Shown piece by piece: positions 10,138 through 20,534 of a stretch of DNA of 54,973 nt. Made by a program: the position numbers and the translations under genes. The notes beneath the pieces were generated by a model. It saw only the letters and a list, made by a program, of their open reading frames with translations, was not told where the DNA came from and did no database searches. Source of the DNA: Gammaproteobacteria bacterium (GTDB lineage: Bacteria > Pseudomonadota > Gammaproteobacteria > JAJPIJ01); assembly GCA_022072255.1 (NCBI GenBank), contig JAJVHZ010000007.1:1-54973 (forward strand). Reading direction: 5' to 3'. Numbering within the stretch: the first letter of the stretch is position 1; each line of letters opens with the position of its first letter.

Positions 10138-11619
10138 TCACATCAACGGGCGTCGCCCCTCGCCGTCCGAATCATTGAGGATCGCGCCGATATCGATGTC
10201 CTGCACCCACAGCGGCTGGGGATCGTCGTGCACGCTCGTATCGCCATCCTCCAACTTCACCGGTGAGGGCTCCTGCGACTCGGGCAACTCGATGACGTCT
10301 TCGAGGTCTTCGGTCGTGCGCGCCTCCTCGTCGCCCGGTTTCCCGGCGGCGGTGCTGCGCGCCTTTGTCCCTATCTCCTGCCAGGTCCGGCGTGCCAGAT
10401 CCTTGGCCGCCTCGAGCTCCTCGGCCGTCAACAGGCCGCCGACCGCCTCGGCAAGCTTCAGTGCCCGCTCGTCGCCGGTGATCGCGGCAGCGACATAGAA
10501 CCAGGTGTAGGCGGCGACGAAATCCTTGGCCCCGGCCATGCCGCGCGCGCAAACCACGCCCAGGCGGTAGGGCGCCCGGGGATGCCCGCCGCGCGCTGCC
10601 ACCTCGAGCCAGTAGCGCGCCTCGTGCATCATCGGCTTCTCACTGTATGCGCCGGCGGCATAGAGGCGGCCGAGGCGGTAAGCCGCCCTGACGCTGCCGT
10701 TGGCGGCCGCCCTGCTCAGCCACAGGAACGCCTTGGCCTGGTCCCGTTCGACGCCCAGCCCGTTCAGGTAGAAGGAACCGAGCGCGTACTGGGAATCGGC
10801 ATGCCTGCGGCGCGCCGCCTTGCGATACCAGCCGATCGCCTCGACGTCGCTCTTCTCCACGCCCACGCCATAGGCATACACGTAACCCAGGTTGTATTGC
10901 GCCTCGATGTGCCCGCGTTCAGCGGCGCACCGCAGCCACTGTGCGGCCTCACCGGGATGCTTCTGGATGCCCACACCGGTGAGCAGCGCCTTGGCGAGGC
11001 GAAACTGGGCGCCGGCGTGCCCCTGCCGGGCGGCGCGGTCGAACCAGATCACCGCCTGCATGGCGTCCCGCTCACAGCCCTGCCCGCGCAGATAGGCGAG
11101 TCCGAGCCGGAACTGCGCCGGGGCGTAGCCGTTGCGCGCGGCGCGGCGATACCACTCCACGGCCAGGGACCGGTCGCGCAGGATGCCGCGTCCCAGGGCA
11201 TAGGCCCGCGCGAGCAGGTAGCGCGCCCGGGCGTGGCCCTTCTCGGCCGCCAGCCTGTACCACTGCACGGCCTTGGCGGCGTCGCGGGCAACGCCACGCC
11301 CCAACCGGTAACAATCCCCGATCAGGACCATGGCGGCGGCGTGCTGCCCGCTGGCCGCGGCCCGCGTGAGCCAGTCCAGATGCTGCAGCTGGTCGTGGGC
11401 GACGCCGTCGCCGTCGCGGTAGACGAGCGCGAGCTGATACTGCGCCGGGGGGTATTCGGCCTCGGCGGCGCGCAGCAGCCATTGCAGGGACTCCTGTGCG
11501 TCCCTGTCCATACCGATCCCGTGTCGCAGATGCTCGGCGAGCTGCGTGGCCGCCGCCGGGTCGCCGGCGCGGGCCCGGTCCATCAGCGACTCGAGGTCCC
11601 CATTGAATGCCAGTGCCAT
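10138..11619 (-). CDS. Sel1-like repeat protein (ten repeats)
   Basis: 493-residue protein built almost wholly of Sel1-type TPR units of about 36 residues. I count ten between roughly residues 20 and 385, each with the AxxxLGxxYxxGxGVxxDxxxAxxWYxxAAxxG pattern. The C-terminal 100 residues are acidic and not repeat-like. No signal peptide is present, so it is probably cytoplasmic. Start ATG 11619 is chosen because GGGGAT lies 7 bases upstream; ATG 11628 is an alternative. Sel1 proteins act as scaffolds in regulatory or envelope pathways, but nothing here names a partner. It is divergent from tkt across a 358-base gap. Confidence 0.85.
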   Translation of the reverse strand: MALAFNGDLESLMDRARAGDPAAATQLAEHLRHGIGMDRDAQESLQWLLRAAEAEYPPAQYQLALVYRDGDGVAHDQLQHLDWLTRAAASGQHAAAMVLIGDCYRLGRGVARDAAKAVQWYRLAAEKGHARARYLLARAYALGRGILRDRSLAVEWYRRAARNGYAPAQFRLGLAYLRGQGCERDAMQAVIWFDRAARQGHAGAQFRLAKALLTGVGIQKHPGEAAQWLRCAAERGHIEAQYNLGYVYAYGVGVEKSDVEAIGWYRKAARRRHADSQYALGSFYLNGLGVERDQAKAFLWLSRAAANGSVRAAYRLGRLYAAGAYSEKPMMHEARYWLEVAARGGHPRAPYRLGVVCARGMAGAKDFVAAYTWFYVAAAITGDERALKLAEAVGGLLTAEELEAAKDLARRTWQEIGTKARSTAAGKPGDEEARTTEDLEDVIELPESQEPSPVKLEDGDTSVHDDPQPLWVQDIDIGAILNDSDGEGRRPLM

Positions 11620-11977
11620 GGCACACATCCCCTGCCGCGCCATGACGCAACGCGGCGATACAGTTGCGCCGGCGTGGCGAACCGCGGCGATCGCCGCCGC
11701 CCCACCCGCCACGCTCAGGCAATTCCGGGATCCCTCGATGCGACTTGCCGGAAGCGCCATCGGCGACCGTGGCACGATATTGCGAATCATCGGCCGCCGC
11801 AAGGCGCAGCGGGACCCGCGCTCCCCGCGGCAGCGTACCGGAATCGCCCGGGCCGCGCATCGGCAAACACACGCGTGCGGACAGGGGCGTTCACTTGCCG
11901 TGAAGGGTCTGCTGCGGGAGAATGTCGCCCCTTCCTGTCGGGCTGCCGTTCAGGCCGTCCGATATGCCCAAACAATC
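11620..11977. other. intergenic region between the Sel1 gene and tkt
   Basis: 358 bases without a convincing gene. It should hold the divergent promoters for the Sel1 gene and tkt. I see one moderate promoter for tkt (11895-11923) and no clear hairpin, RNA gene or repeat. Confidence 0.5.
11895..11923 (+). promoter_or_regulatory. candidate promoter for tkt
   Basis: TTGCCG (11895-11900), 17-base spacer, GAGAAT (11918-11923); each hexamer matches 4 of 6 consensus positions. It lies 55 bases before the tkt start. Confidence 0.35.
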
Positions 11978-14020
11978 ATGAACCGGCCCCAATCCCTGAT
12001 GGAATCCCCCCCGCCGTCCAGTCGCCGCGAACTGGCCAATGCGATCCGTGCCCTGAGCATGGACGCGGTGCAGCAAGCCAACTCCGGGCACCCGGGCGCG
12101 CCCATGGGGATGGCCGATATCGCCGAGGTGCTCTGGAACGACTTCCTCCGCCACAACCCGACCAATCCGAAGTGGCCCGACCGCGATCGATTCATCATGT
12201 CGAACGGCCACGGCTCGATGCTGCTGTACAGCCTGCTGCACCTGACGGGCTATGCAGTAACTATCGAGGATCTGAAGAATTTCAGGCAATTGCACTCCAG
12301 GACACCGGGACATCCGGAATATGGCTCGGCGCCGGGCGTGGAGACGACCACCGGTCCGCTCGGCCAGGGACTGGCCAATGCCGTCGGCATGGCCATCGCC
12401 GAGAAGCAGCTCGCTGCGCACTTCAATCGCGAAGGGTTCAAGGTCGTCGACCATTACACCCATGCCTTCGTCGGCGACGGCTGCCTGATGGAGGGCATCT
12501 CCCACGAGGCCTGCTCGCTGGCCGGGACGCTGGGTCTCGGCAAGCTCGTCGTGGTCTACGACGACAACGGCATCTCGATCGACGGCGAGGTGCACGGCTG
12601 GTTCACCGACGACACCGCCATGCGATTCGAGGCCTACGGATGGCGAGTGATGCGCGGCGTCGACGGCCATGACGCGGCGGCGGTTCGCGCCGCCCTTGTC
12701 GAGGCGCGGCGCGACGTCGGCCGCCCCACGCTCATCTGCTGCAAGACGGTGATCGGATACGGCGCCCCCGACAAGCAGGGCACCGAGGGTTGCCACGGCG
12801 CGGCACTCGGGGCCGAGGAGGTCGCCCGCGCGCGGGCCTACCTGAAGTGGGAGTACGCCCCGTTCGTCATTCCTCCTCATATCTACGCCGCCTACGACGC
12901 GCGCCAGAAGGGTGAGGCCGCCGAGGCGGCCTGGCGGCAGGCCTTCGAGGCCTATCGCCGCGCTCATCCCGTGCTGGCAGCAGAGTTCGAGCGGCGCATG
13001 GCCGGTGAGCTGCCCGCCGGCTGGGAGGCGGCCACGCGCGCCTGCGTCGCGGCCACCGCCGCCAAGGGCGAGACGGTGGCCAGCCGCAAGGCCTCGCAGA
13101 ACGTGCTGAACGCCTATGCGCCGGTGCTGCCCGAGTTGTTCGGCGGCTCGGCGGACCTTACCAGCTCCAATCTGACCTGCTGGTCCGGCTCCAGGGCCAT
13201 GTCAGCCGCCGCCGCCGAGGCGAATTACATCCATTACGGGGTGCGCGAGTTCGCGATGACCGCGGTGATGACCGGCATCAGCCTGCACGGGGGGTTCATC
13301 CCTTACGGGGGGACCTTCCTGGTGTTTTCCGACTACGCCCGCAACGCCGTGCGCCTCGCAGCGCTCATAAAGGCGCGCTGCGTGTACGTCTACACGCACG
13401 ACTCCATCGGACTGGGCGAGGACGGCCCGACGCATCAACCCGTGGAACAGGCAGCCAGCCTCCGCCTCATCCCGAACATGAGCGTCTGGCGCCCCTGCGA
13501 CGGGGTGGAGACCGCGGTGGCCTGGAAGGCAGCCATCGAGCGCACCGGCGGCCCGACCGCGCTGCTGCTCAGCCGCCAGAACCTGCCCGCCATGCCGCGC
13601 GCGGCGGGCCAGATCGAGGCCATCGCGCGCGGCGGTTACGTGCTGATCGACGCGGCCGGCAATCCGGACGCGATCGTCATCGCCACCGGCTCGGAGGTGG
13701 CTCTGGCCGCCGCCGCCGCGCAGTTGCTTGCATCCGAGGGGGTCGCGGTTCGCGTCGTCTCGATGCCGTCGACCGATCGCTTCGACGCGCAGGAAGCGGC
13801 CTACCGCGAGCAGGTACTGCCGCGGGACGTGCGCGCGCGCGTCGCGGTCGAGGCCGGCGTCACGGACTACTGGCGCAAGTACGTCGGCCTCGACGGCGCG
13901 GTCGTCGGTATCGACAGGTTCGGGGAATCGGCCCCGGGCGATCTGCTGATGAAGCATTTCGGCTTCACCGTCGACAACGTGGTTCGCGCGATCCGGAAGG
14001 TCCTGCAGCGGCAATCGTGA
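11978..14020 (+). CDS. tkt: transketolase
   Basis: 680-residue thiamine-diphosphate enzyme that moves two-carbon units between sugar phosphates in the pentose phosphate or Calvin pathway. Motifs include [21 protein letters not shown] near the start, [14 protein letters not shown], the TPP/Mg site [23 protein letters not shown]...[10 protein letters not shown], and the pyrimidine-domain [12 protein letters not shown]. Start could be ATG 11978 or ATG 11999; neither has a strong ribosome site, and family similarity begins at [12 protein letters not shown]. It heads the tkt-gap-pgk-pyk-fba series, all on the plus strand. Confidence 0.96.
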   Translation: MNRPQSLMESPPPSSRRELANAIRALSMDAVQQANSGHPGAPMGMADIAEVLWNDFLRHNPTNPKWPDRDRFIMSNGHGSMLLYSLLHLTGYAVTIEDLKNFRQLHSRTPGHPEYGSAPGVETTTGPLGQGLANAVGMAIAEKQLAAHFNREGFKVVDHYTHAFVGDGCLMEGISHEACSLAGTLGLGKLVVVYDDNGISIDGEVHGWFTDDTAMRFEAYGWRVMRGVDGHDAAAVRAALVEARRDVGRPTLICCKTVIGYGAPDKQGTEGCHGAALGAEEVARARAYLKWEYAPFVIPPHIYAAYDARQKGEAAEAAWRQAFEAYRRAHPVLAAEFERRMAGELPAGWEAATRACVAATAAKGETVASRKASQNVLNAYAPVLPELFGGSADLTSSNLTCWSGSRAMSAAAAEANYIHYGVREFAMTAVMTGISLHGGFIPYGGTFLVFSDYARNAVRLAALIKARCVYVYTHDSIGLGEDGPTHQPVEQAASLRLIPNMSVWRPCDGVETAVAWKAAIERTGGPTALLLSRQNLPAMPRAAGQIEAIARGGYVLIDAAGNPDAIVIATGSEVALAAAAAQLLASEGVAVRVVSMPSTDRFDAQEAAYREQVLPRDVRARVAVEAGVTDYWRKYVGLDGAVVGIDRFGESAPGDLLMKHFGFTVDNVVRAIRKVLQRQS

Positions 14021-14176
14021 GGCATTGGCAATTCCGCGGGCTGACACTTTCGGCGCGGCCCGCAGGCATGCTTTCATCCGCGATTACCTCGCGAGCGGGC
14101 GTGCAGCGGCGAGTTGAACAAGGCGCGCCCCGCCGAAGGGGGCGAACAATCTGGGAAAACTGCGGAGAATATGTGC

Positions 14177-15190
14177 ATGGCCATCAAGATCGGCATTAAC
14201 GGATACGGTCGTATCGGACGCAACGTGCTGCGCGCCCTTTACGAGGCGAAGCGGAACAGCGAAATTCAGGTCGTCGCCATCAATGACCTCGGCGACGCCA
14301 GGACCAATGCCCATCTGACCCGCTACGACAGCGCGCACGGCCGATTTCCCGGCGAGGTGATCGTCGACGGCGATCACATGGTCGTCAGCGGCGAGCGCAT
14401 CCGCGTGTTCGCCGAGCGGGATCCGGCCAAACTGCCCTGGGGCGGGATGGGCGCGGACATCGTGCTGGAGTGCACGGGCCTGTTCACGACCCGCGAGCAG
14501 GCGGGCCTGCACCTCAAAGGCGGCGCCAGGAAGGTCATCATCTCCGCGCCCGCGAGCGACCAGGTCGACGCAACGGTGGTCTACGGCGTCAATCACGACA
14601 AATTGAAATCGTCGCACACCGTCATCTCCAACGCCTCGTGCACGACCAACTGCCTGGCGCCGATGGTCAAGCCGCTGCAGGAGAAGATCGGCGTGGTCGC
14701 CGGTCTGATGACGACCATACATGCGTACACCAACGACCAGGTGCTGACCGACGTCTATCACAAGGACCTGCGGCGCGCCCGCTCGGCGACCCAGTCCATG
14801 ATCCCGACCAAGACCGGCGCTGCGGCAGCGGTGGGCCTGGTGCTGCCCGAGCTCGCCGGCAAGCTCGACGGGCTGGCGGTGCGCGTCCCGACCATCAACG
14901 TCTCGATGGTGGATCTCACGTTCACGGCCGCGCGCGATACCAGCAGGGAGGAGATCGACGCGGTCATGAAGGACGCCGCCAACGGCGCACTGAAGGGTGT
15001 CCTCGCCTACAACAACGAGCCGCTCGTTTCGATCGACTTCAATCACGACCCGCACTCGTGCATCTACGAGGCCTCCGAGACCAAGGTCATCGGCGGCCGC
15101 CTGTGCAAGGTGATGTCCTGGTACGACAACGAGTGGGGCTTCTCCAACCGGATGCTCGACGTCGCGCTCGCCTGGTCGAAGGCGAAATAG
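14177..15190 (+). CDS. gap: glyceraldehyde-3-phosphate dehydrogenase, type I
   Basis: 337-residue cytoplasmic dehydrogenase converting glyceraldehyde-3-phosphate and phosphate to 1,3-bisphosphoglycerate, or the reverse. It shows the Rossmann motif [16 protein letters not shown], the NAD-type Asp in VVAINDLGD, and the catalytic Cys in [13 protein letters not shown], with the catalytic His in [11 protein letters not shown]. The C-terminus [12 protein letters not shown] is typical. Start ATG 14177 gives the usual [14 protein letters not shown] 14171 two codons earlier has GGAG nearer and may be used. The neighbours pgk (50 bases downstream) and tkt suggest a central-carbon operon that could serve glycolysis, gluconeogenesis or CO2 fixation. 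Confidence 0.97.
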   Translation: MAIKIGINGYGRIGRNVLRALYEAKRNSEIQVVAINDLGDARTNAHLTRYDSAHGRFPGEVIVDGDHMVVSGERIRVFAERDPAKLPWGGMGADIVLECTGLFTTREQAGLHLKGGARKVIISAPASDQVDATVVYGVNHDKLKSSHTVISNASCTTNCLAPMVKPLQEKIGVVAGLMTTIHAYTNDQVLTDVYHKDLRRARSATQSMIPTKTGAAAAVGLVLPELAGKLDGLAVRVPTINVSMVDLTFTAARDTSREEIDAVMKDAANGALKGVLAYNNEPLVSIDFNHDPHSCIYEASETKVIGGRLCKVMSWYDNEWGFSNRMLDVALAWSKAK

Positions 15191-15240
15191 GCGCGCGACG
15201 CGCAAGGAGCAGCCGCCGTCACGGCGTGGGGGGCACAGCC

Positions 15241-16449
15241 ATGTTGAACATGTCCGAAGTCAAGCTTGCCGGGCGCCGCGTACTGATCCGTGAAGATCTG
15301 AACGTGCCTCTGGAAGGCGGTCGCATCACCGAGGACACGCGCATTCGCGCCGCGCTGCCCACCATCGAGCGTGCCGCGGCGGCCGGCGCCAGGGTGATGG
15401 TGATGTCGCACCTCGGCCGTCCGAAGGAGGGCGAGCATGACCCCGCGCTGTCGCTACAGCCTGTGGCAGCGCGCCTCTCGGAGCTGCTGGGCAAACCGGT
15501 GCGCCTGATCGCGGACTGGCTGCACGGCGGCCTGGAGATCGACAACGGCGAGGTCGTGCTGCTCGAGAACGTTCGGTTCGAGGTCGGCGAGAAGAAGAAT
15601 GACGACAGCCTCGCCCGCAAGATGGCGCGGCTTTGCGATGTCTTTGTCAACGACGCGTTCGCCACCGCGCACCGGGCCGAATCCTCGACCCACGGCGTGG
15701 CCAAGTACGCCCCGACCGCGTGCGCCGGCCCGTTGCTGGAGGCGGAGATCAACGCGCTGCGCCAGGTCCGCGACAATCCCACGCGGCCGCTCGTCGCCAT
15801 CGTCGGCGGCTCCAAGGTCTCCACGAAGCTCGAGGTGCTGAGCTCGCTGGTGGAGGTCGTCGATCAGCTCATCGTCGGCGGCGGCATCGCCAACACCTTC
15901 ATGAAGGCCGCGGGACTTCCCATCGGCAAATCGCTGAGCGAGAACGACCTGCTCGATACCGCGCGCCAGCTCATGCAGCGCTCCGCGGCGCGCGGCGCGT
16001 CCATTCCCATCCCGACCGACGTGGTCTGCGCCAAGGAGTTCTCCGCGACGGCGGCGGCCACCACCAAGCGGGCGACCGAGGTCGCAGCCGACGATCTCAT
16101 CCTCGACATCGGGCCGGAGACGGCCGCCGCCTACGTCGACCTGCTGAAGCGCGCCTGCACCATCGTGTGGAACGGGCCGCTCGGCGTCTTCGAGTTCGAT
16201 CAGTTCGGCAACGGCACCCAGGCGCTCGCCGAGGGGATCGCCGACAGCACCGCGTTCTCGGTCGCAGGCGGCGGGGATACGCTGGCCGCGATCGCCAAGT
16301 ATCGCGTCGGCGCCAGGATCTCGTATATCTCCACCGGCGGCGGCGCATTCCTGGAATATCTCGAAGGCAAGACGCTGCCGGCCGTCGCCATGCTTCAGGA
16401 ACGCGCCCGCGCCATGCCGGGCCGCCTGCATCCCAGCGAGGGCTATTAA
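15241..16449 (+). CDS. pgk: phosphoglycerate kinase
   Basis: 402-residue two-domain kinase that transfers phosphate between 1,3-bisphosphoglycerate and ADP. The N-domain has [15 protein letters not shown] and [10 protein letters not shown]; the hinge and C-domain have [26 protein letters not shown] and the nucleotide loop [12 protein letters not shown], then the [13 protein letters not shown] signature. ATG 15241 ([11 protein letters not shown]) is used; ATG 15250 is also possible. It is 50 bases after gap and 8 bases before pyk, so these are almost certainly co-transcribed and the pair gap-pgk catalyses consecutive steps. Confidence 0.97.
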   Translation: MLNMSEVKLAGRRVLIREDLNVPLEGGRITEDTRIRAALPTIERAAAAGARVMVMSHLGRPKEGEHDPALSLQPVAARLSELLGKPVRLIADWLHGGLEIDNGEVVLLENVRFEVGEKKNDDSLARKMARLCDVFVNDAFATAHRAESSTHGVAKYAPTACAGPLLEAEINALRQVRDNPTRPLVAIVGGSKVSTKLEVLSSLVEVVDQLIVGGGIANTFMKAAGLPIGKSLSENDLLDTARQLMQRSAARGASIPIPTDVVCAKEFSATAAATTKRATEVAADDLILDIGPETAAAYVDLLKRACTIVWNGPLGVFEFDQFGNGTQALAEGIADSTAFSVAGGGDTLAAIAKYRVGARISYISTGGGAFLEYLEGKTLPAVAMLQERARAMPGRLHPSEGY

Positions 16450-16457
16450 GCAACCAG

Positions 16458-17906
16458 ATGGGATTGCGCCGAACCAAGATTGTTGGCACGCTCGGCCCTG
16501 CCACGGACGACCCGAACGTGGTGCGCTCGCTCATCCGCGCCGGGATGGACGTCGCCAGGATCAACTATTCCCATCAGACGCACGAACACCACGAGCGCCG
16601 TTTCCAGCTCGTCCGCGAGCAGGCCAAGGCGCTCGGCACCGAGGTCGGCATCATCGTCGATCTGCAGGGGCCGAAGATCCGCATCGAGCGGTTTCGCGAC
16701 GGCCCAATCTTTCTCGAGGAGGGCGACGCCTTCACCATCGATACGACGCTCGGTCCCGGCGACGGCGACGAGCAGCGTGTCGGCGTCACCCACAAGAACC
16801 TGCCGAAGGACGTGACGTTCGGGGACAGGCTCCTGATCGACGACGGCCGCATCATCCTCAAGGTCGAGTGCGTCAAGGGCGCGGCCATCGAATGTACCGT
16901 GCTTCTGGGCGGACAGCTCTCCGACAACAAGGGCATCAATCGCGAAGGCGGCGGCCTTTCGGCCGCATCGCTCACCGACAAGGACAAGGACGACCTTCGG
17001 CACGCAGTCCGCATGGGCGCCGACTACATCGCGATCTCGTTCGTCGAGAGCCCGGAGGACATCGCCGAGGCGCGCGAGCTCATCAAGCTCGCCAACGGCA
17101 ACTGCGGAATCATTGCGAAGATCGAGCGTGCCGAGGCGCTCGAACACGCCGAGGGCATCATCGAGGCCGCCGACGGCATCATGGTCGCGCGGGGTGATCT
17201 CGGTGTCGAGATCGGCGACGCCTACCTGGTTCCCGTGCAGAAGCGCCTTGTCCGCATGGCCCGGCAGATGAAGCGGTTCGTGATCGTCGCCACCCAGATG
17301 ATGGAATCGATGATCGACAAGCCGCTTCCCACGCGCGCCGAGGTCTTCGACGTGGCCAACGCCGTGCTCGACGGGACTGACGCGGTGATGCTTTCGGCTG
17401 AAACCAGCGTCGGCAAGCATCCGATGCAGGCGGTGCAGGCCATGGCGCGCATCTGCCTCGGTTCCGAGCGGCAGTGGGAGGAGCAGGACTCGCAGGTGAG
17501 ACTGGACATCCATTTCGACCGGGTGGATGACTGTATCGCGATGTCGGCCATGTATGCAGCCAACCGCATCGAGGCCAAGGCCATCGCCGCGCTCACCGAG
17601 ACCGGCAACACCTGCATCACCATGTCGCGCATGAATTCGGCCATTCCCATCTTCGCCTTTACGCGGCACGTGCATTCGCAGCGCAAGGTCACGATCTACC
17701 GCGGCGTGTATCCGATCAATTTCGACGTGATGCACACGGAATCCGCCGAGGTCAATCGGGAGCTGGTCAACATCCTCTCGTATCGCAAGGTCGTCGAGCA
17801 GGGCGATCTGATCATCATCACCAAGGGGGATTCCCGCGGAACCACCGGCGGCACGAATTCGATGAAGATCGTGCGCACGGGGGATTACATCGAGCGGCTT
17901 TTCTGA
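16458..17906 (+). CDS. pyk: pyruvate kinase
   Basis: 482-residue enzyme converting phosphoenolpyruvate and ADP to pyruvate and ATP. It begins MGLRRTKIVGTLGPATDD and has the substrate/Mg motif IAKIERAEAL, MVARGDLGVEIG and ATQMMESMI, then the C-terminal regulatory-type domain ending in GTTGGTNSMKIV. The B-domain is present between about residues 70 and 170, so the protein is full length. It begins 8 bases after the pgk stop. Its place in the cluster implies a glycolytic direction as well as any CO2-fixing role of the other genes. Confidence 0.96.
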   Translation: MGLRRTKIVGTLGPATDDPNVVRSLIRAGMDVARINYSHQTHEHHERRFQLVREQAKALGTEVGIIVDLQGPKIRIERFRDGPIFLEEGDAFTIDTTLGPGDGDEQRVGVTHKNLPKDVTFGDRLLIDDGRIILKVECVKGAAIECTVLLGGQLSDNKGINREGGGLSAASLTDKDKDDLRHAVRMGADYIAISFVESPEDIAEARELIKLANGNCGIIAKIERAEALEHAEGIIEAADGIMVARGDLGVEIGDAYLVPVQKRLVRMARQMKRFVIVATQMMESMIDKPLPTRAEVFDVANAVLDGTDAVMLSAETSVGKHPMQAVQAMARICLGSERQWEEQDSQVRLDIHFDRVDDCIAMSAMYAANRIEAKAIAALTETGNTCITMSRMNSAIPIFAFTRHVHSQRKVTIYRGVYPINFDVMHTESAEVNRELVNILSYRKVVEQGDLIIITKGDSRGTTGGTNSMKIVRTGDYIERLF

Positions 17907-17958
17907 GAGCGGGGCCCGGAAAGGGGCGACGCGCACCGTGTTTCCCGCGTCCTTGCCT

Positions 17959-17986
17959 TTGCGCGGAAAATGCCCCGTGCTATAAG
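17959..17986 (+). promoter_or_regulatory. candidate promoter for fba
   Basis: TTGCGC (17959-17964), 16-base spacer, TATAAG (17981-17986). It lies in the 220-base gap between pyk and fba and would give a leader of about 130 bases, suggesting the aldolase can be expressed apart from the upstream genes. Confidence 0.45.
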
Positions 17987-18126
17987 AGCGCGCACATGCC
18001 GGCTGGCGCCGCCGGGGGTTCTGATGCCCCCGCGACCAATCCCGACCATCGCGTCGCATCGCTCCCCTCCCAGCCGGAACTAACCGATAGGCCCCAAGTC
18101 ACATCTGGTAAACGAGGACGCATCTC

Positions 18127-19155
18127 ATGTCAGCAAAAAGTCAGGAAATGGCTGCTATCGCCAAGGCAATGGTCGCGCCCGGCAAGGGCATACTCGCGGC
18201 CGACGAGAGTTTCCCCAGTATCAAGAAACGCTTCGACTCGATAGGCGCCGAGTCAACCGAAGAGTCGCGGCGGAGCTACCGGGAGATGCTGATCGCGGCG
18301 CCAGGCTCGCAGGAATTCATCAGCGGTGTCATTTTCTTCGACGAGACGCTGCGTCAGTCCACCGCCAGGGGCGAGCGCTTCGTCGACGTTCTCACCCGCA
18401 ACGGCATCATCCCGGGCATCAAGGTCGATACCGGCTCGAAGGCATTGGCCGGTTTCCCCGGTGAAGAGGTCACGGAGGGACTCGACGGGCTGCGCGGCCG
18501 CCTCGAGGAGTACGTCAAGCTGGGTGCCAGGTTCTGCAAGTGGCGCGCGGTCATCAACATCGGCGCGGGCGTGCCCACCCCGGCCGGCATACACGCCAAT
18601 GCCCATGCGCTCGCCCGCTATGCCGCGCTGTGCCAGGAGCAGGGCTTGGTGCCGATGGTGGAACCGGAAGTCATGATGGAAGGAGATCACGGCATCGAGC
18701 GCTGCTACGAGGTCACGGTTGCCACGCTGCGTGAGGTCTTCCACCAGCTCGCCGAACAGCGCGTCGTGTTCGAGAACATGATCCTGAAGACCAACATGAT
18801 CGTGCCCGGCAAGAAGTGCGCTGACCAGGCCAGCCCGAAGCGCGTGACCGAGATGACGATGCGCGCGCTGTACACGACGGTACCGGCAACCGTGGCCGGC
18901 ATCGTGTTCCTTTCCGGCGGACAGAAGCCGGAGCCCTCGACGGCTCACCTGAACCTGATGAACTCGATGGGCGTCACTCACCCCTGGCCGCTGTCGTTTT
19001 CTTACGGCCGGGCCCTGCAGGAGTCCGCGCTGAAGACGTGGGCGGGCAAGGCGGAGAATCTTCTCGCTGGCCAGAAGGCCTTCCTGCATCGAGCCAGGAT
19101 GAACGCACTGGCGACCCTGGGCAAATACAGCGCGAGCATGGAGGCAGCCGCCTAG
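18127..19155 (+). CDS. fba: fructose-bisphosphate aldolase, class I
   Basis: 342-residue Schiff-base aldolase, the animal/plant-like class I type, and not the zinc-dependent class II enzyme usual in many Proteobacteria. Signatures: MVAPGKGILAADESFPSIKKRF, the phosphate-binding KVDTGSKAL, VEPEVMMEGDH, and the Schiff-base Lys in NMILKTNMIVPGKKC, then VFLSGGQ. It interconverts fructose-1,6-bisphosphate with the triose phosphates. It closes the tkt-gap-pgk-pyk series, with its own likely promoter at 17959-17986 and a strong terminator at 19196-19222. Confidence 0.96.
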   Translation: MSAKSQEMAAIAKAMVAPGKGILAADESFPSIKKRFDSIGAESTEESRRSYREMLIAAPGSQEFISGVIFFDETLRQSTARGERFVDVLTRNGIIPGIKVDTGSKALAGFPGEEVTEGLDGLRGRLEEYVKLGARFCKWRAVINIGAGVPTPAGIHANAHALARYAALCQEQGLVPMVEPEVMMEGDHGIERCYEVTVATLREVFHQLAEQRVVFENMILKTNMIVPGKKCADQASPKRVTEMTMRALYTTVPATVAGIVFLSGGQKPEPSTAHLNLMNSMGVTHPWPLSFSYGRALQESALKTWAGKAENLLAGQKAFLHRARMNALATLGKYSASMEAAA

Positions 19156-19195
19156 AGACCCGCAAAGCAGCGGGTGTATCGGTCCCTGCGGAGCA

Positions 19196-19222
19196 AGAAA
19201 GGCGGGCAGTGCCCGCCTTTCT
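19196..19222 (+). terminator. intrinsic terminator after fba
   Basis: Perfect 12-bp inverted repeat, AGAAAGGCGGGC with GCCCGCCTTTCT, three-base loop. The T-rich side serves the plus strand; the matching A-run on the other side could also serve the convergent lipoprotein gene, so it may work in both directions. Confidence 0.85.
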
Positions 19223-19276
19223 CATTGGATCGCCCCCAGGGCTGCAGCCGCAGCGGCGAGCAGCCTGCCAGACCGA

Positions 19277-19465
19277 TTACTGCTGCGCCGGCGCCTCGGC
19301 AGGCGCCTCAGCCGGCTTCTCGGCGGCACCGGCGGCCTCGGTGGTCGCGGTGGCGGCCTGCTCGGCCGGCGCGGCTGCTTCGGCTGCCGGCTCTGCGGCC
19401 TCTTTCTTCTGGCAGCCGGCCAGGGTAAGGCCCAGGAGCGCGACAGCGATGGCAAGGTATTTCAT
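19277..19465 (-). CDS. small Ala/Glu/Pro-rich lipoprotein
   Basis: 62-residue predicted lipoprotein. Start ATG 19465 has a strong AGGAGGAAG site. The signal peptide MKYLAIAVALLGLTLAGC ends in lipobox LAGC with Cys18; Gln-Lys-Lys follows, so outer-membrane sorting is likely. The rest is a low-complexity run of Ala, Glu, Pro, Thr and Gln with no domain. Very similar short lipoproteins of unknown role are common in Proteobacteria; a spacer or cell-wall-facing role can be guessed but not shown. It is convergent with fba and follows purC on the same strand by 134 bases. Confidence 0.75.
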   Translation of the reverse strand: MKYLAIAVALLGLTLAGCQKKEAAEPAAEAAAPAEQAATATTEAAGAAEKPAEAPAEAPAQQ

Positions 19466-19599
19466 ATGGTTCTTCCTCCTAACTGGGATGCATTGGTCGG
19501 GACGTCGCACGATACGGCAACCACCATCGCACGATGTGAGGAGTCTACTCCATTCCGACTGTCACCCGCACTCTCCGGGTGCCTGCGGCCCGCGATGGT

Positions 19600-20499
19600 T
19601 CAGGCCTGACCGACAAGGCGGCGCTGCGCCTCGCGGTACTTTTCCGCGGTCTTTTGCAGCACCTCGGGCGGCAGACGCGGACCGGGCGGCTTCTTGTCCC
19701 AGTCCAGCGTCTCCAGGTAGTCGCGGACGAACTGTTTGTCGAAGCTCGGCGGACTGATGCCCACCGCGTAGGAATCCGCGGGCCAGAAACGCGACGAATC
19801 CGGCGTGAGAATCTCGTCGATGAGGACGAGGTTTCCCGCCGCATCGACGCCGAACTCGAACTTGGTGTCGGCGACGATGATGCCGCGCTGACGCGCGTAG
19901 GCCGCCGCCTCCTCGTAGATACGCAGACTCACTTCGCGCACCTGTCTCGCCAGCGCGGCGCCGAGAACAGCCGCGGCCCGCGCGAAATCCATATTCTCGT
20001 CGTGTTCGCCCGAGGGCGCCTTGGTCGCCGGCGTGAAGATGGGCCGTGGAAGCTGCTCGGCCTGCTGCAGGCCGCCCGGCAGGGCGATCCCGCACACCGC
20101 GCCGGTGCGCTGGTAGTCCTTCCATCCCGACCCGATCAGATACCCGCGCACCACCGCCTCGACGGGCAAGGCCTTCAACCGGCAGGCGATGACGGCGCGT
20201 CCCGCGACCTGGATTCGTTCGGCAACGTCCGGGAGCACCTCCTCCAGGGGGCGATCCACGAGATGGTTCGGAATTATGTGCCGCATGCGCTCGAACCAGA
20301 AATTCGACACGGCGGTGAGCACCGCACCCTTGCCCGGGATCGGATCCGGCAGGACGACGTCGAAGGCGGACAGCCTGTCGGTGGCGACGATGAGGAGCTG
20401 GTCGTCTCCGACCGAGTAAACGTCGCGGACCTTGCCGCGGTAGACGAGCGGCAGGGAGGTCAACGAGGATTCGAACAGCGCGGCGGGTGTATCGATCAT
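19600..20499 (-). CDS. purC: SAICAR synthetase (phosphoribosylaminoimidazole-succinocarboxamide synthase)
   Basis: 299-residue enzyme of purine synthesis that joins CAIR and aspartate using ATP. It is the longer, yeast ADE1-like form (about 300 residues) and not the 235-residue enterobacterial form. Motifs: [51 protein letters not shown], and [11 protein letters not shown] followed by [17 protein letters not shown] 20499 ([12 protein letters not shown]) is the start where similarity begins. It follows the two ubiquinone hydroxylase genes by 35 bases and may share their transcript. Confidence 0.95.
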   Translation of the reverse strand: MIDTPAALFESSLTSLPLVYRGKVRDVYSVGDDQLLIVATDRLSAFDVVLPDPIPGKGAVLTAVSNFWFERMRHIIPNHLVDRPLEEVLPDVAERIQVAGRAVIACRLKALPVEAVVRGYLIGSGWKDYQRTGAVCGIALPGGLQQAEQLPRPIFTPATKAPSGEHDENMDFARAAAVLGAALARQVREVSLRIYEEAAAYARQRGIIVADTKFEFGVDAAGNLVLIDEILTPDSSRFWPADSYAVGISPPSFDKQFVRDYLETLDWDKKPPGPRLPPEVLQKTAEKYREAQRRLVGQA

Positions 20500-20534
20500 C
20501 TCTCTGCGGTCTCCGGATCCCGCCCACGCGGGGC

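Noticed and set aside
11770-11784. A sigma-54-like site, TGGCACG then TTGC, upstream of tkt
   Set aside because: The gap between the GG and GC elements is one base shorter than the spacing that sigma-54 requires, so it is unlikely to work, and tkt is not an expected target.
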